Of a stretch of 64,000 nt of DNA, positions 30,580-42,135 are shown piece after piece. The notes under the pieces were generated by a model that was not told where the DNA came from, did not search any database, and saw nothing but the letters and a program-made list of their open reading frames with translations. This stretch comes from Populus alba. Taxonomy: Eukaryota > Streptophyta > Magnoliopsida > Malpighiales > Salicaceae. Made by a program: the position numbers and the translations under genes. Where the stretch lies: positions 49,012,697-49,076,696 of the forward strand of contig NC_133284.1 in the NCBI RefSeq assembly GCF_005239225.2, given 5' to 3'. Every line of letters begins with the position of its first letter. Position 1 is the stretch's first letter.

Positions 30580-31798
30580 ATGGAATAGCCGCCATATACA
30601 TCTTCAAATTTTGCAGCACCAGCAGTCCAGCTTTTTTCTTCTCCGGCAGGGCAGCCCTCTTCTTTTGCAGCGCCTACTCTGCTTTCCTCTGCTGCGTCAC
30701 CGCCTGGATTCTCCTCTGCCATGGCTAGTGAATGCCTCCTCTTGCAGACCACGTCTGCTGCCTCTGCTGCCGCAAGCATTATCTCCTTTTCTTACACTCA
30801 TCAACTCATCTCCCTTAAATTAACAAACACCAATTATTTATATTGGCGTATGCAGATGCTGCCTTATCTCCTAGGTCAAGGAGTTTTTGGTTTTATTGAT
30901 GGCTCCAACACATGTTCTTGCTCATGATGATATCTCTCTTCAAGTAAATTCGTTTTTTCAAACCTGGAAACAACAGGACCAACTCATTCTAAGTTCTCTT
31001 CTTTCCTCTCTATCTATGAAAGTTTTGCATCTTGTTGTTGGCTGTTAAAGTTCTTGTTCAGCTTGGGGCACTCTTGAGCGAGCTCTCGCTTCCACCTCCA
31101 ACTCTCGTATTATGCAACTTCACGGCTCTCTTCAGGGTCTTCGATAGGGTGATGAATCAGTAACTCAATTTATGCAAAAAGTGAAGGCTTTATTTGATGA
31201 ATTGGCCGCTGCTGGTCGGCCAGTTTTGCTTGAAGATTTCAATTTATATGTGTTTCGTGGTCTTCGGGGAGAGTTTAAAGACTTAGTTACCAGTCTTATT
31301 ACCAAGGCTGAACCTTTATCATATGCATATCTTCATAGCCATCTCCTCACACATGAATTTCTTCACAAATCTTCTGCTGCCATACATGCTCCTCTGCTGC
31401 CCACACCCAGCATTCCATCTTCTACTCTTGTTGCGCAGCACCAGACTTTTGGTAACTCTGGCCGTAGCAGGGGTCGCTTCAACGGTGGCTGGCGTCCCAA
31501 CCAGTCTAATAATAGAGGCAACCGATTTGCTGGCTCCAGACCTGATCACCGCAGCTTCCAAAACTCCTCCTTCGGTGATAATAGGCAGGGCTCTTGGCAG
31601 CGTAATAGGGGGTAGAATCCACGCTGCCAATTGTGTCAGAATTTCGGCCATACAACTCCCCATTTCCCTCAATTCCAGCAACAAGGTTATGGCTAACAAC
31701 CTACTGCCAACCTGGTGCAGTGCAATCTCTCCTCAACTGGTTTTGTTGATTTTTTTCGGATACTGAAGCCAATCAACATGTCACACCTGATCTTGCCA
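30580..31798 (+). pseudogene. Copia-5 gag with first protease residues
   Basis: The ATG at 30580 is followed by an in-frame TAG (third codon, expected Gln). The frame then carries a Ser/Ala/Pro-rich head and the gag start (ISLKLTNTNYLYWRMQMLPY, LLGQGVFGFIDGS). A frameshift follows, and gag resumes at 31172-31615 (MQKVKALFDELAAAGRPVLL, then DFNLYVFRGLRGEFKDLV) with an Arg/Gly/Asn-rich tail. A knuckle CQLCQNFGHTTPHF lacks its last Cys. It ends with DTEANQHVTPDLAT, a protease start whose catalytic triad has Glu in place of Gly. Confidence 0.88.
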
Positions 31799-31800
31799 CC

Positions 31801-33678
31801 TTTCACCGCGCAGTTACATTTCAACTATTTTAGCTTGATTTTAGGGGTTAGAAGATGTTTTATATATAATCCATTAGTCATTACCGTTTCTAATGGGGCA
31901 AATAAATTGTGTAATTGAGCTCCTGTGAATATTTTTCTTTTTCTCTATCTTTTCTCTCTTCTAGCCTAGAAATTCATGTTATCTCTTTCAAAAACCAATT
32001 ATATCTTCCAATTTGTTTTTATCTATTTTAGTCTTCATTGTTCTTTGCATTTGCTTTTGCTTTTATAGGGACTTTGCTTAATGAATTTTTAATGTTTGTC
32101 TTCAATGAGCTATTCTCGATCTCATGAGTCATGTTACTAGATTCAAGGATTAGCCTAAATTATTTTGGTATTTTTATGCTTTTTTATAAAAATTAATTAT
32201 TTTTTAATTTTATCATTTAAACTCATTAGGCCTTAGTTTCATGGAACTTATTAGGCCTTGAGTTTCATTGTTTGTCCCGCTTTTCTTTATGTCCCGTTCA
32301 TATATTTCAAATTGTGGGTTTTTTTGATTAATCCAGTATAATTCATGTTTTTTATCAAATTTTTTTTATTTTTTTTAATTTGAATTTTTTTGATATAGTC
32401 CTTTAATATTAAGTTATTAAGTCATAAGCTTCTTGGCTTTTATCATATTCATTTCTATGGAGTTTATCATTATCTTATATCTTTTATCTTAAATTTTTTT
32501 CTGATTGTTTTTAAAATTAGTTTTTATTTTCAAATTTTTTATTCTAAGTCACGTTAATCAAGCTACCCTGCTTGACTTGAATTATCATCTCTCGAATATA
32601 GTTTTTATCTGCGTAGCCAACTGTGTAGCGTTAGAATATGAAACAGCAATTTTCGTCGTATAATCACAGCATGAAGAGATGTCGGACGGATAAGAAAGAG
32701 TGTGATTGCAAAGCAAAAGCAGTGGCGTACCCGCGTTAGCAAACCAGCGAAGTAGGAAAGAATCTACGTTTAATGGACAGCTAACGTGCTCACAAAGTGT
32801 TTGTGGAATTTCTTTCTGTATACTTCCAAAATATGACGAAAGGGATTGAAAAACCCACCTCTCAAGTCATTGGTTTTCGAAAGAGAAACCCTTAATTTGT
32901 CCTGTTTGAGTTTCAAAACAAAGTGAGATCATGTCTAGCCTTGCTATGGGATCATTTCTCTGTGTTCATGGCAAAATCATGCAACCAAAAATCTATATCT
33001 GGGATTGGCCTTTTATTCTGATAAAAACAGAAAGTTGATTCTGCTGTGAAGCTTGGGTTGATTCTCTTGAATACAACAGAAGCCGAGGTTTTCCATATAT
33101 GATTGGAAGAACGATAATCATGTTGCTTTTGAACAGATCATGGTGAGGAAAAGGCCAAGCGAAGAGTATTTGCAGAAAAACACAAGAGAGATGGATCTTT
33201 GGTTACGAAGATGCTCTGATACACATTTATTTATGAGACTGGGGCAAACTATCGTGGCTGAAACCAAAAAGAACCACCACCCTGCAAAAAAGTATGAAAC
33301 CCGGTGAAAGAAAGGCTAGAAAAATTAGAAATAAGAGAGGAGGGAACTGGCAAACGCAGCTAACCATCAAAATAAACAAGCTTGTGGGGGAAAAAAAGGC
33401 AGATAAATCCTCTCTGACACATATCATATGATAGTTGATATGAAAAGTAGCAAGAAAGAAGCTCAGCACCGCCTTAACAAACCAAAAAACATGGAAAGCG
33501 ATGAAAAAATTGAAAGGATAGGAGCTTAAGCAACTCGATCATGGCCAAATAAAATAGGAACAGTGTAAACTAAAAGGGAAAGGGAAATAGTATCGTCCCG
33601 CTTTTCTTGTTGAGAGTCAACACAACTGTTTTGTTTCAAAAATATCATAAAACTATAAAATAAAATTATTTGAGTGTA
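31801..33678. other. Copy B DNA before Copia-4B, no gene seen
   Basis: AT-rich, collinear with 12891-14452 plus 21884-22371. It keeps about 195 bp (32495-32690) missing from copy A and contains the empty Copia-2 target GATCT at 33194-33198. No gene is supported. Confidence 0.6.
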
Positions 33679-33683
33679 TTTAG

Positions 33684-33892
33684 TGTTAAATAATATATTT
33701 ATTTTTTATTTTATTTAGTATAATATTATTTTTATTTTATTTATTAAGAGTATAATATTATTTTCAGTTTAACTTATATATAATCTCTTCGTATTTAGAT
33801 TAACTTAAGCACTTTAGAATAAACAGATTAATGAGAATTTTAATCTTCTTCTCTTTTATGTTCGTATTTCTTTTATGGAATAAGTCTTAATC
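33684..33892 (+). repeat. Copia-4B 5' LTR
   Basis: Begins TGTTAAATAATATATT. It is longer than 4A's left LTR through a local duplication of ATAATATTATTTT-like sequence. Confidence 0.8.
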
Positions 33893-34158
33893 CCACACAT
33901 AGCTTTAACGGATCCAAAAATTTTTTTGAAGTGATATTTTGTCTTCCGTTTATGCAAAATTTTGTATTTAATCTTTCCTTTAGCTTCTGCAATTTGATAT
34001 TTGTGTTCAATTACTACAACTTATATTGTGTTTCAGAGTAATCGTATAATTTCGAGAAGATATTTATTTATTTTCTGCGATATCTATTCAGTTTCTGCAA
34101 TCTGACACTTTCTCTTTCGCTGCTTTTGCATTCTGGTTCTTTTTGTTTGTTAATTATG

Positions 34159-34985
34159 GTTACCGAAAGAGATTATTTGCTTCAGTTTGTGAGTGTGAGG
34201 TTGGATGGAAAGAATTATTCGTACCGAAGTTATATAATGAAGAATTTCCTTAAGGGTAAGAAAATGTGTGGATATGTTAGTTGAACTTACGTGATACCTA
34301 AAAATATTGAAAGAGATGTTGTTCTGATAGATACATGAGAAGCAAACAATGCAAATATTATTACTTGGATCAACAATTTTGTTGAGCATTTCATATGTTG
34401 TTCATGTTGTTAGTTAGTTTGTTTATTCTCTTACTACTATTTATTGGACATTTGTACTTCATATTTTGTGATATCTTCGAGGTACAGTATTTAAAAGTCT
34501 TTTACTTCCATCATTCTTGGAACTGCGTGCATGCTCTAATATTGATTATGGTAGTGATATCACAGATCGCAAGTTTGCTACAAGTTTCTGTATCTTTCTA
34601 AGTGATTCTCTTATTTCTTGGAAGAGTAATAAACAATCTATTGTTTCTTAATATTCAACCGAAATACAATATCGTGCTATGGTATTTACTACCAAGGAGA
34701 TTGTTGGGTTTATGTTGGTTACTTGCTAATATGAAAGTTTATCCTACTCCTATGTATTGTGACAACCAGAGTTCTATTTAGATTGCTCACAACTCGATTT
34801 TTCATAAGCGAACTAAGCACATTGAGAGTGATTGTCATCTTACTCGTCATCATCTCAAGCATAAAACCATTACTTTGTCTTTTGTTCATTCTTCCTTGTA
34901 GGTTACAGATTTCTTTACCAAGTCACATTCCATCTCTCATTTTTGTTTTCTAGTTGACAAAGTTTCGATACTTGTAGCTGCAACA
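34159..34985 (+). pseudogene. Copia-4B gag start joined to RNase H remnant
   Basis: From ATG at about 34156 the frame reads MVTERDYLLQFVSVRLDGKN then YSYRSYIMKNFLKGKKMCGY, a copia gag start, and soon meets a stop. ITWINNFVEH of gag is joined at about 34390 to the RT/RNase H end, where broken frames give DYGSDITDRKFAT, YCDNQSSI and DFFTKSH. Not functional. Confidence 0.85.
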
Positions 34986-35004
34986 TCGTGAGTCTGAGGA
35001 GAGA

Positions 35005-35191
35005 TGCTAAATAATATATTTACTTTTGTTTTATTTATTAAGGTAGAATAATATTTTTAGTTTAACCTGTATATAATTTCTTTATATTTAGGTTAATTTG
35101 AGCACTTTAGAATAAACAGATTAATAAGAATTTCTACCTTATTCTCTTTTATATTCGTATTTTTTTTGTATTAATCCGGATTAATTTAACA
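35005..35191 (+). repeat. Copia-4B 3' LTR
   Basis: A 187-bp LTR with the first T-G-T changed to T-G-C, followed by TSD TTTAG. Confidence 0.88.
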
Positions 35192-35196
35192 TTTAG

Positions 35197-37060
35197 AATC
35201 TCATTATATATATTTAAAATTGTTTTAAAATTTATTATATAATTTTGAATAATTTATTAAAAACTAAATTATCATAAATTATTTAATTATTCAATCTCTA
35301 ATAATAATTCGTACAAACTATAATAATAATCCATATAAATTACACTGATAAATGTAATACATAATACTGAAGAACTGTTAGCAAACTGTCTAACCTTCTT
35401 CAACTGCCATTCCTAGAAAAGAGCAAACATAATTTTGAATAATTTATTAAAAATTAAATTACTATAAATTATTTAATTATTCAATCGCCAATAATAATTC
35501 ATACAAACTAATATAAACTAACAGAAGATGGATGTAATACATAATACAGAAGAACTGTTAGCAAACTGTCTAATCTAACTGCCATTCCTAGAAAAACATT
35601 GCGAGAATTCCAAAATTAAGAGTCAGCCTTCCATAGCCTGAAAAGGCAATCATGAACACATGTTCTGGACAGTGCTTTTAATGCACAACCAAAGCAGCCA
35701 GACAGCTAAAAAGGACATAGAAATATACCAAACACATCACTAAGAAAGGGGGGAAAAGGCACAACGGGAAAAGAAGAGAAGCCAGAGCATACAAGCAACA
35801 GAGAAGAAAGAGAAAAGGGAGAAACAATGACCAGAGAAGATGCAGACTCTCCATCACATTTTTGAATTTATATTATTTAACGTTTCAAGAGTATTTTTTA
35901 AAAAAATTAATTTTTTATTTAAATTAATATTTTTTTAGTGCTGTTGATATTAAAAATAATATTTTAAAATAAAAAATATCATTTTAATATATTTTTAAAT
36001 AAAAAATATTTAAAAAAACAACCACAAAAATGCTTCTAAATGAACTGATCTAAATCTTATTTGTTTTCACCATTACATTTAGTTTTTTTATTCAATTTAA
36101 TAAAAAGGAAGAGCAGCAATATATATTTTCTTTCCAATGTAGCCATGGCACTGGCAGGACTGTATTCCAAGTTGTGCACTCGTGCTTACTTCTTTCTGTA
36201 TTGACCCAAAAAGTAAGACCAGCAATATGTGTTTTCTTACAACAATATTTATTTTCATTTTATAACACTAAAATTTGTTGGTTTTATGAAAAGTAATTTT
36301 TTATAAATTATCCTTTTAAATTTTTTTATATATTTGTTTGTTATTAAAAAAATTAGTTAACAAAAAATACTTTTTAATCAAAGAAAAATTTGGTTTGGTT
36401 TCTAAGAAAGTGTTTTTTTTTTTTTTTTTTTTTTTGTGGAAAACACTTTCCATAAGTTATGAAAAAATTTAAAAATATCATATTATTTGCTGATTATATC
36501 AAATTTGATTCTTAAAAATTTTAATTGCTAAATATTTTATTTTGAATTTTGTTTTTTAATTTTATCCTTTAGAATTTGATTTAATTTTATTTTTATATTA
36601 ACTTTGGTCCTTATTTTTGTGTCTATTATTCTCTTATTATTTTTTAAATTAAAATATTTTATTTATCAAATGTGGTCCTCATTCTTTTTATTGTCATTTA
36701 TTTTATTTTGAAATAATTTATAAAATTGTAATTATTATTATTTTAATTTCATCATCTTTTTAATTTTTTTATTTGTTAGATTTGATCTTTGTTATTTTGA
36801 ATGTCATTTATTTTATTTGAGATAATTTATGAAATTAGATTTTTTTTTCATTTTCATTCAACTTTTTAATTTCTAAAATTTATTCCTCATTACTTTAATA
36901 AACTTGAAAAAAATAAAGTATTTATAAGTTATTTTCCAACTTATTTTCCATGACATAATCAAATACTAGAAAATATTTTTCAACCTATTTTTTATGATAC
37001 TACCAAACATAAAAAATAATTCACCTCTCAAAAATCTACTTTAAAAAAAAAAAAAAAAAC
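35197..37060. other. AT-rich copy B DNA, no gene seen
   Basis: It is collinear with copy A 26060-26371 and 27428-29040, without the GC-rich element. Poly-T and poly-A runs occur at about 36412-36436 and 37041-37060. Short frames are fortuitous. Confidence 0.6.
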
Positions 37061-37704
37061 TAATTTCTAGCTAACAGTATCTATATGAATTGTCGTCCTA
37101 TCAATGCATGTCATTAACAAAGTTAGCATTGTTTTAAAATATGAGTCAAACCATCCAAAAAGGTTCTCCAAGTGGTCAGTACTGTAGCTCTTACCCTTAG
37201 TATTGGTTCTTGTGAATCGTAGATCATCTTCTTTGTAATACGATGAACGGTGCCGATTGTCCAAATTATCGGCATGTGGAAGCCATTTAAAATTGTCAGG
37301 CACTTTCAGGACTGATCTGGTTAATGGCAGACTGATTTTAAAATTCAGTTTGTGCCATCTAGCAGCCCTGGCTCACCATGTTTAAGTAGATTAGGACACT
37401 GAGGTCCCAGAAGTGGGAACCTCTCAAAAGCCCATTTGCAGGGGACCTGAAACGGCAATAGAACCCTAAGCAGCACAGCAGCAGCAGCCTGTTCTTTCAA
37501 CGATCTTAAGTTCTTATAAAGACTGGCGAGCACAGCAGGAGCTAGTGCAATCTTGGTCCTTCAGACAAAATGGATGGCAACTGCAAAATCATGCTTTTGA
37601 ATGGTATGTTCAGGAAGAGAAGGCAAGACAAAACTTGACAACCGTAAAATGTTCATATATATATATATATATATATATCCTAAAGACCCATGGCGGGATT
37701 TTCT
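37060..37704 (-). pseudogene. Plant mobile domain pseudogene, copy B (truncated)
   Basis: This is the copy B counterpart of 29075-29694. Pieces include LASLYKNLRSLKEQ, WAFERFPLLGPQCPNLLKHG and DNFKWLPHADNLDNR. Relative to copy A it has an expanded CAG/GCA run (about 37472-37490), several indels and an AT microsatellite at 37655-37678. The N-terminal part present in A (29695-29990) is absent. Non-functional. Confidence 0.82.
37655..37678. repeat. (AT)12 microsatellite
   Basis: Perfect dinucleotide run inserted into copy B of the plant mobile domain pseudogene. Confidence 0.95.
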
Positions 37705-37824
37705 TATTTATTTCTACTGCTACTGCTGAAAGTCATATCTTACGCATCAAAAAACAAGTCATTTACTAACTGGACTTTTGGTTAATACTAGCAAGAGTCA
37801 CGTATTAAGCTAGTGCTCGTAAAC

Positions 37825-37877
<53 letters not shown>

Positions 37878-38290
37878 TATTTGGTGTTTCTTTGAACACC
37901 ATGTAAATCAGTTTTTACCTCGTTCAAGGTTGTTTTGATGGAAAAGTTTTTATCAAACTAAAAAACCAGGACAAACTTATTCAATTCTTTACTTAAGAAT
38001 TAATTCAAATTAATTTGAGTTAAAATAAAAATAAAAATAATTATAATTATAATTTTAAGATTTGATTGGAGAATTAATCTAGGACAAGATCTAGATTAAT
38101 TATAGATTGGTTTCACCATTAACTTGAGATAAATTTAGGGTAAAGTCTGAATTATGGGTCTGGTTGATCATTAATCCAAATAAATATAAAAATAAAAATA
38201 ATTATTATTATAATTTTAAAATATTACTAAGAGATCAACATGTAGCAAGGTTTCGGTCATTGATCGACTGAGTTTTTGTTTTTGAAAACA
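37705..38290. other. AT-rich intergenic DNA
   Basis: No gene is seen. It contains the TA microsatellite at 37828-37873 and two similar phrases (AATAAAAATAATTATNATTATAATTTTAA) at about 38028-38063 and 38182-38220. Confidence 0.6.
37828..37873. repeat. (TA)23 microsatellite
   Basis: 46-bp perfect TA run. Confidence 0.95.
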
Positions 38291-38299
38291 GTAATTTGT

Positions 38300-38985
38300 A
38301 TTAAGAAATAGAGAAAATATGAGAGGCATGCCTAAATTAAAAAGAAATACGGTTGTTCCGTTCATACCATAGGAAATACACCGTGGTTGATAAGAGCAAA
38401 CGAGCTACAAGATGAGTGAGCTCCTTCCTATTCTAGTACTTAGAGGAAGCCCATTGGAGAAGATGATGCCAGGGAGAGGTAGGGCAATGAGTTTTAGACT
38501 TGATGGTAACAGTTCTCCATACAGTTCTCCATGATGTGCAGACGCCCCTGAGAAGCAAGCCAAAGGATGAAAGATTGGCGTGGGATATATATGGCCCTGA
38601 AACCATAACAGGTGGTGCAATGTATTTGCTGGTCTGGAGTCACGTAGCATTTCCCATGCAGAGTCAATTATGAATTTCCCTGAGCTGTGACCTTTCCACA
38701 CAGAGTGATCTTCCACGTGAGTTCTTGGCTGGAAGGAGATAGAGTTCCATATTTCTTGTAGGTCTTGGATAACTGTGGGGAAATTTCATATGCCCTCTGA
38801 TACCTTGGCATTCCAGTACAGCCCCGTAGAGACGAGAAGTCTGAGAGGAAGCATGTCGATTATTCCTTTCCCATTTGCAAGCCAATAATCGAACCACAAT
38901 GAGGTTGAACTGCCATCACCAATGCAAGCTAGGAACATCCCTCTGCACCATTCTCAAGTTTGAAGGATCTTCCGATCCAAGATCA
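38300..38985 (-). pseudogene. LINE ORF2 3' fragment with RT zinc-binding domain
   Basis: Minus-strand frames match the C-terminal zf-RVT region of plant LINE ORF2: MFLACIGDGSSTSLWFDYWL, then ANGKGIIDMLPLRLL at about 38860-38945, then VWKGHSSGKFIIDSAWEMLR and LLWFQGHI at about 38580-38705. A stop and at least two frame changes break it. It is 5'-truncated by the Copia-6 insertion at 38991 or earlier. Its 3' end near 38280-38300 shows a short T-rich stretch on the plus strand that could be the tail. Confidence 0.85.
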
Positions 38986-38990
38986 GGAAG

Positions 38991-39316
38991 TGAAAGTGTT
39001 TTATGTGTTTGAGTGTTTAAATGAAGAAAGAATGGAGAAGTGAAAATAGAACCAACAACTTATTGTTACTGTTTTATTAAGAATGAAAGGAATAGATTGC
39101 ATGCCTGTTTACTACAATCATTACATATTAATTTGTAGGAAAAAAAAAAAAACAAACTAAAATTCTAACTTATAGCAACAAATTAAGCCATGATGTGTTA
39201 ACAAATTAACACACTAACAATCTCCTAGAGACTAGGACAGCTATTTATTATTGCAGAAAATAAAGAAATAGAAATAGACAAAGTCTTTGTCAGCAACCTT
39301 GAAGCAAACTTCAACA
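38991..39316 (-). repeat. Copia-6 3' LTR
   Basis: A 326-bp LTR. Its first 140 bp aligns with 43263-43402 with clear divergence. Confidence 0.9.
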
Positions 39317-41140
39317 CTCCTCCTTGCTTTAAGAGCTCCAGACACCTATTATTTGTCTTAGAAACTCAAATCTGCTTACTAGAAGTGGTTTAGTAAACAA
39401 ATCTACTAATTGATTTTTAAACCTGCAGTAAATCAACTTAACATCACCATTTTTCTGCACCTCACGCAAAAAATAAATTTTGATGTTAAAGTGTTTGGTT
39501 TTTCCATGAAACACTGGATTGTAAGAGATTGTTATAGCTGCTTGATTTGTCAATTGAGATTTGTGTTGCTTCTTCTTCTTCTTCTTTCATGTGCAAATCA
39601 CGTAATAACTTCTGAAGCCATAGTGCTTGATTTACTGCTGCTGTGGTTGCAATGAACTATGCCTCCGTAGTAGATTGTGCTACAATATCTTGCTTTTTGG
39701 ATGACCATGAAAATATTGCTAATCTTAGATTGAAACAGAATCCAGAGGTGTTTTTCATGTCATCAATGAATCCACTCCAATCACTATTAGAAAAACCATA
39801 TAATCTTAACTCTTGACATTGCAAAACTTTAATACTAAAGTTGCATGTCCCTTTGATGTATCTCAGAATTCTTTTGGTTGCTCTCATATGTATTTTATTT
39901 GGACAAAGCATAAAAAAAGATAGAAGACTTGTTGCATGAAGTATATCAGGTCTGGTTGCTGTTAAATACAGCAAACAACAAATCAAGCTTCTGATTTTTT
40001 CTTCATCAACTCTAGCAGTTCCATCTTCTTTGTTAAATTTGTCTTTTTGATACATTAGAGTGGTTGTTAGTTTGCAATTCTCCATATGAAATTTCTTCAA
40101 GATTTCCCTTGAATATTTCTTTTGATAAATGAAAATTTTCTTCTTTGCTTTGAATGATTTCCATTCCCAGAAAAAAAACTCATGAGACCAAGATCGGTCA
40201 TTTCAAAAACTTCAATCATATTCTGCTTGAATTCTTCAACCTACTGTGTATTGCTTCCCGTCACTAAGAGATCATCAATATAGATGATATTATAAGAACA
40301 TCATTGTTAATCTTCTTCACATAAAGAGTTGCTTCAGATAAGCTTTTTTGAAAAACAGAATCTGTCAAATAGTCATCAATTCTACCATACCAGGCTCAAG
40401 GTGCTTTCTTTAACCCAAAGAAAGCCTTTTTTTAGCAGATAAAATTTGTCTTCTTTTCCTTGAATCACAAACCCAGCTGGCTGTTAAACATAAATTTCTT
40501 CTTGCAGAATGCCATTTAAAAAGGTTGATTCAACATCTAACTAGAATACTTCCCAGTTCTTATGTGCAGCAACAACAAACAAAAATTTGATGGTGTCCAT
40601 CCTTGCTACAGGTACAAATGTATTTGAATAATCAACACCACAAAAACTAAGCATACCCCTGAACAACCAGCCTAGCTTTATGTTTGTTGATGGTGCTGTC
40701 TGCATTCAGTTTGGTCCTGAATATACATTTCACACCAATAATGTTTTTGTCTAGTGGTTTATCAACTAGTTCCCATATGCAGTTCTTCTCAATCATGGAT
40801 ATCTCCTCCTGCATTGCTTTCTGTCATTCTAGGTTCTATTGAGCTTCTTCATAGCCTTCTGGTTCGCAGATTGCTACATTACTCCTTTGATAAATATCGT
40901 CAAGAGATCGGGTGCCTCTAATTGGTGAATCATCAAATGATTCATCCTGTAATGGATCTGCAAGCTGCTCATTTATTTATGTCTCCCCAGTCCCATTATT
41001 CTTCTTCATGGAAATAAACATCCCTGGTAATGGTCTTCTTCTGAGTTTGAGGATGGTATACTTTGTAGGCTTTAGAAACAGTACTATAGCCAACAAAGAT
41101 ACCCGGCATAGCCTTCTTGTCAAGCTTGTCTCTCTTGATT
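39317..41140 (-). pseudogene. Copia-6 RT and RNase H remnant
   Basis: RNase H lies in 39329-39700 (SWSSKKQDIVAQSTTEA, then YNPVFHGKTKHFNIK and LVDLFTKPL) with a frame break between the two parts. RT pieces include YLTATRPDILHATSLLSF and AKRILRYIKGT-type sequence at 39657-40100 and a YIDDLLVTGS catalytic block at about 40255-40290. The RT N-terminus runs up to about 40900. Stops and indels are frequent. Confidence 0.9.
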
Positions 41141-42135
41141 TATGGAATATGAACAAAACATATACTGCCAAAGATTTTAAGAAAGCTTGGTGAAGGTTTA
41201 TAATTATACCAAACTTTAAAAGGAGTCTTTTCTACCAATAATTTTGTTGGAAGTTGGTTTTGAAGGAAAACAGATGTGTTAGCTGTTTTTTCCCAAAACA
41301 TCTTTGGCAAATTTTGTTCATGTAGCATGCATCTAGCCATCTCTATGATTTATCGGTTTCTCCTCTCACTGACTCCATTATGTTCTAGAGTGTAAGGAGC
41401 AGTGAATTGATGTTCAATGCCAGCATTTTCATAGTAAAGATTGAATTATGATGAAGTATATTATTTACCATTGTCTGAATGAATGGCTTGGATTCTGCAG
41501 CTTCTTTGATTCTCTACATTCCTCATAATTCTCTAAAAAATCCTAGTAACTTCTGACTTGAATTTCATAAAGAAAATCCAGCACATTCTAGTGAAATCAT
41601 CAATAAAAAAAAATGTAATAGCGACTACCTTTTAGTGAAGGAGTGCTTAGAGGACCGACAAAATTAGTATGAATTAATTGAAGTTTCTGTATAGACCTCC
41701 ACGTTGATTTTGAAATGGTTTCCTGTTTTGCTTACCAAATTGACAAGCTTTACAATTTAGTAAGGAATTATTGAATTCAGATACACCTCTTACAACATCA
41801 TGTCGTTTTATATTGAGCATCCATTGTTGATGACAGTGTCCCAGCCTCTTATGCCATTCTTCTGTATCATTTAGCTTTGTTGAAAAAGTTGTGTACTCCT
41901 CCTTAAATGGTAAAAATGAAAAACTTTTGCTTCTTATCCTGGCTTGCAATATTTTTTGTCCAGCAGCATCAAAGATATAACAAGATTGATTCTCAAAAAT
42001 CACTTTCATACCTTTCTCTATTAATTCCCCAATACTTAACAAATTCTGATCTCTATCAAGTACATAGAGGACATCAGAAATTATTTTTGTACCTTAGTTT
42101 GTTGTGATGGCAACTGTCCCTTTTCCTTTATTTGC
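41140..42135 (-). pseudogene. Copia-6 integrase remnant
   Basis: The zinc finger lies in 41674-42042 (EWHKRLGHCHQQ and CKACQFGKQNRKPF). C-terminal core pieces are in 41140-41340 (MARCMLHEQNLPKMFWEKTA, then PTKLLVEKTPFKVWY). The catalytic part between them is broken by stops. Confidence 0.88.

Larger units (their letters stand above)
30300..31798 (+). mobile_element. Copia-5: truncated copia element (LTR end and gag only)
   Basis: An LTR-like leader (uncertain start, ending about 30506) is followed by a degenerate PBS at 30507-30519 (TAGTATCAGAGCC) and a gag pseudogene. The sequence stops at the protease active site, exactly where duplication copy B begins (31799). The remainder of the element has been lost or lies elsewhere. 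The junction marks a breakpoint of the segmental duplication. Confidence 0.85.
33684..35191 (+). mobile_element. Copia-4B: same insertion as Copia-4A, middle deleted
   Basis: LTRs lie at 33684 to about 33892 and 35005-35191, with TSD TTTAG at 33679-33683 and 35192-35196, orthologous to Copia-4A. Here the leader and start of gag survive (33950-34390), but everything from mid-gag to RNase H is deleted. Sequence after about 34390 matches 25240 onward of copy A. A and B therefore retain complementary parts of one ancestral element. Confidence 0.93.
31799..37704 (+). repeat. Segmental duplication, copy B (compact)
   Basis: Second copy of 12889-29694 in the same orientation. It lacks Copia-2/Copia-3 and the GC-rich element and shows the corresponding unoccupied sites at 33194-33198 and 35456-35503. 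It ends in GACCCATGGCGGG-TTTTCTT shared with copy A, after an AT microsatellite not present in A. Confidence 0.92.
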
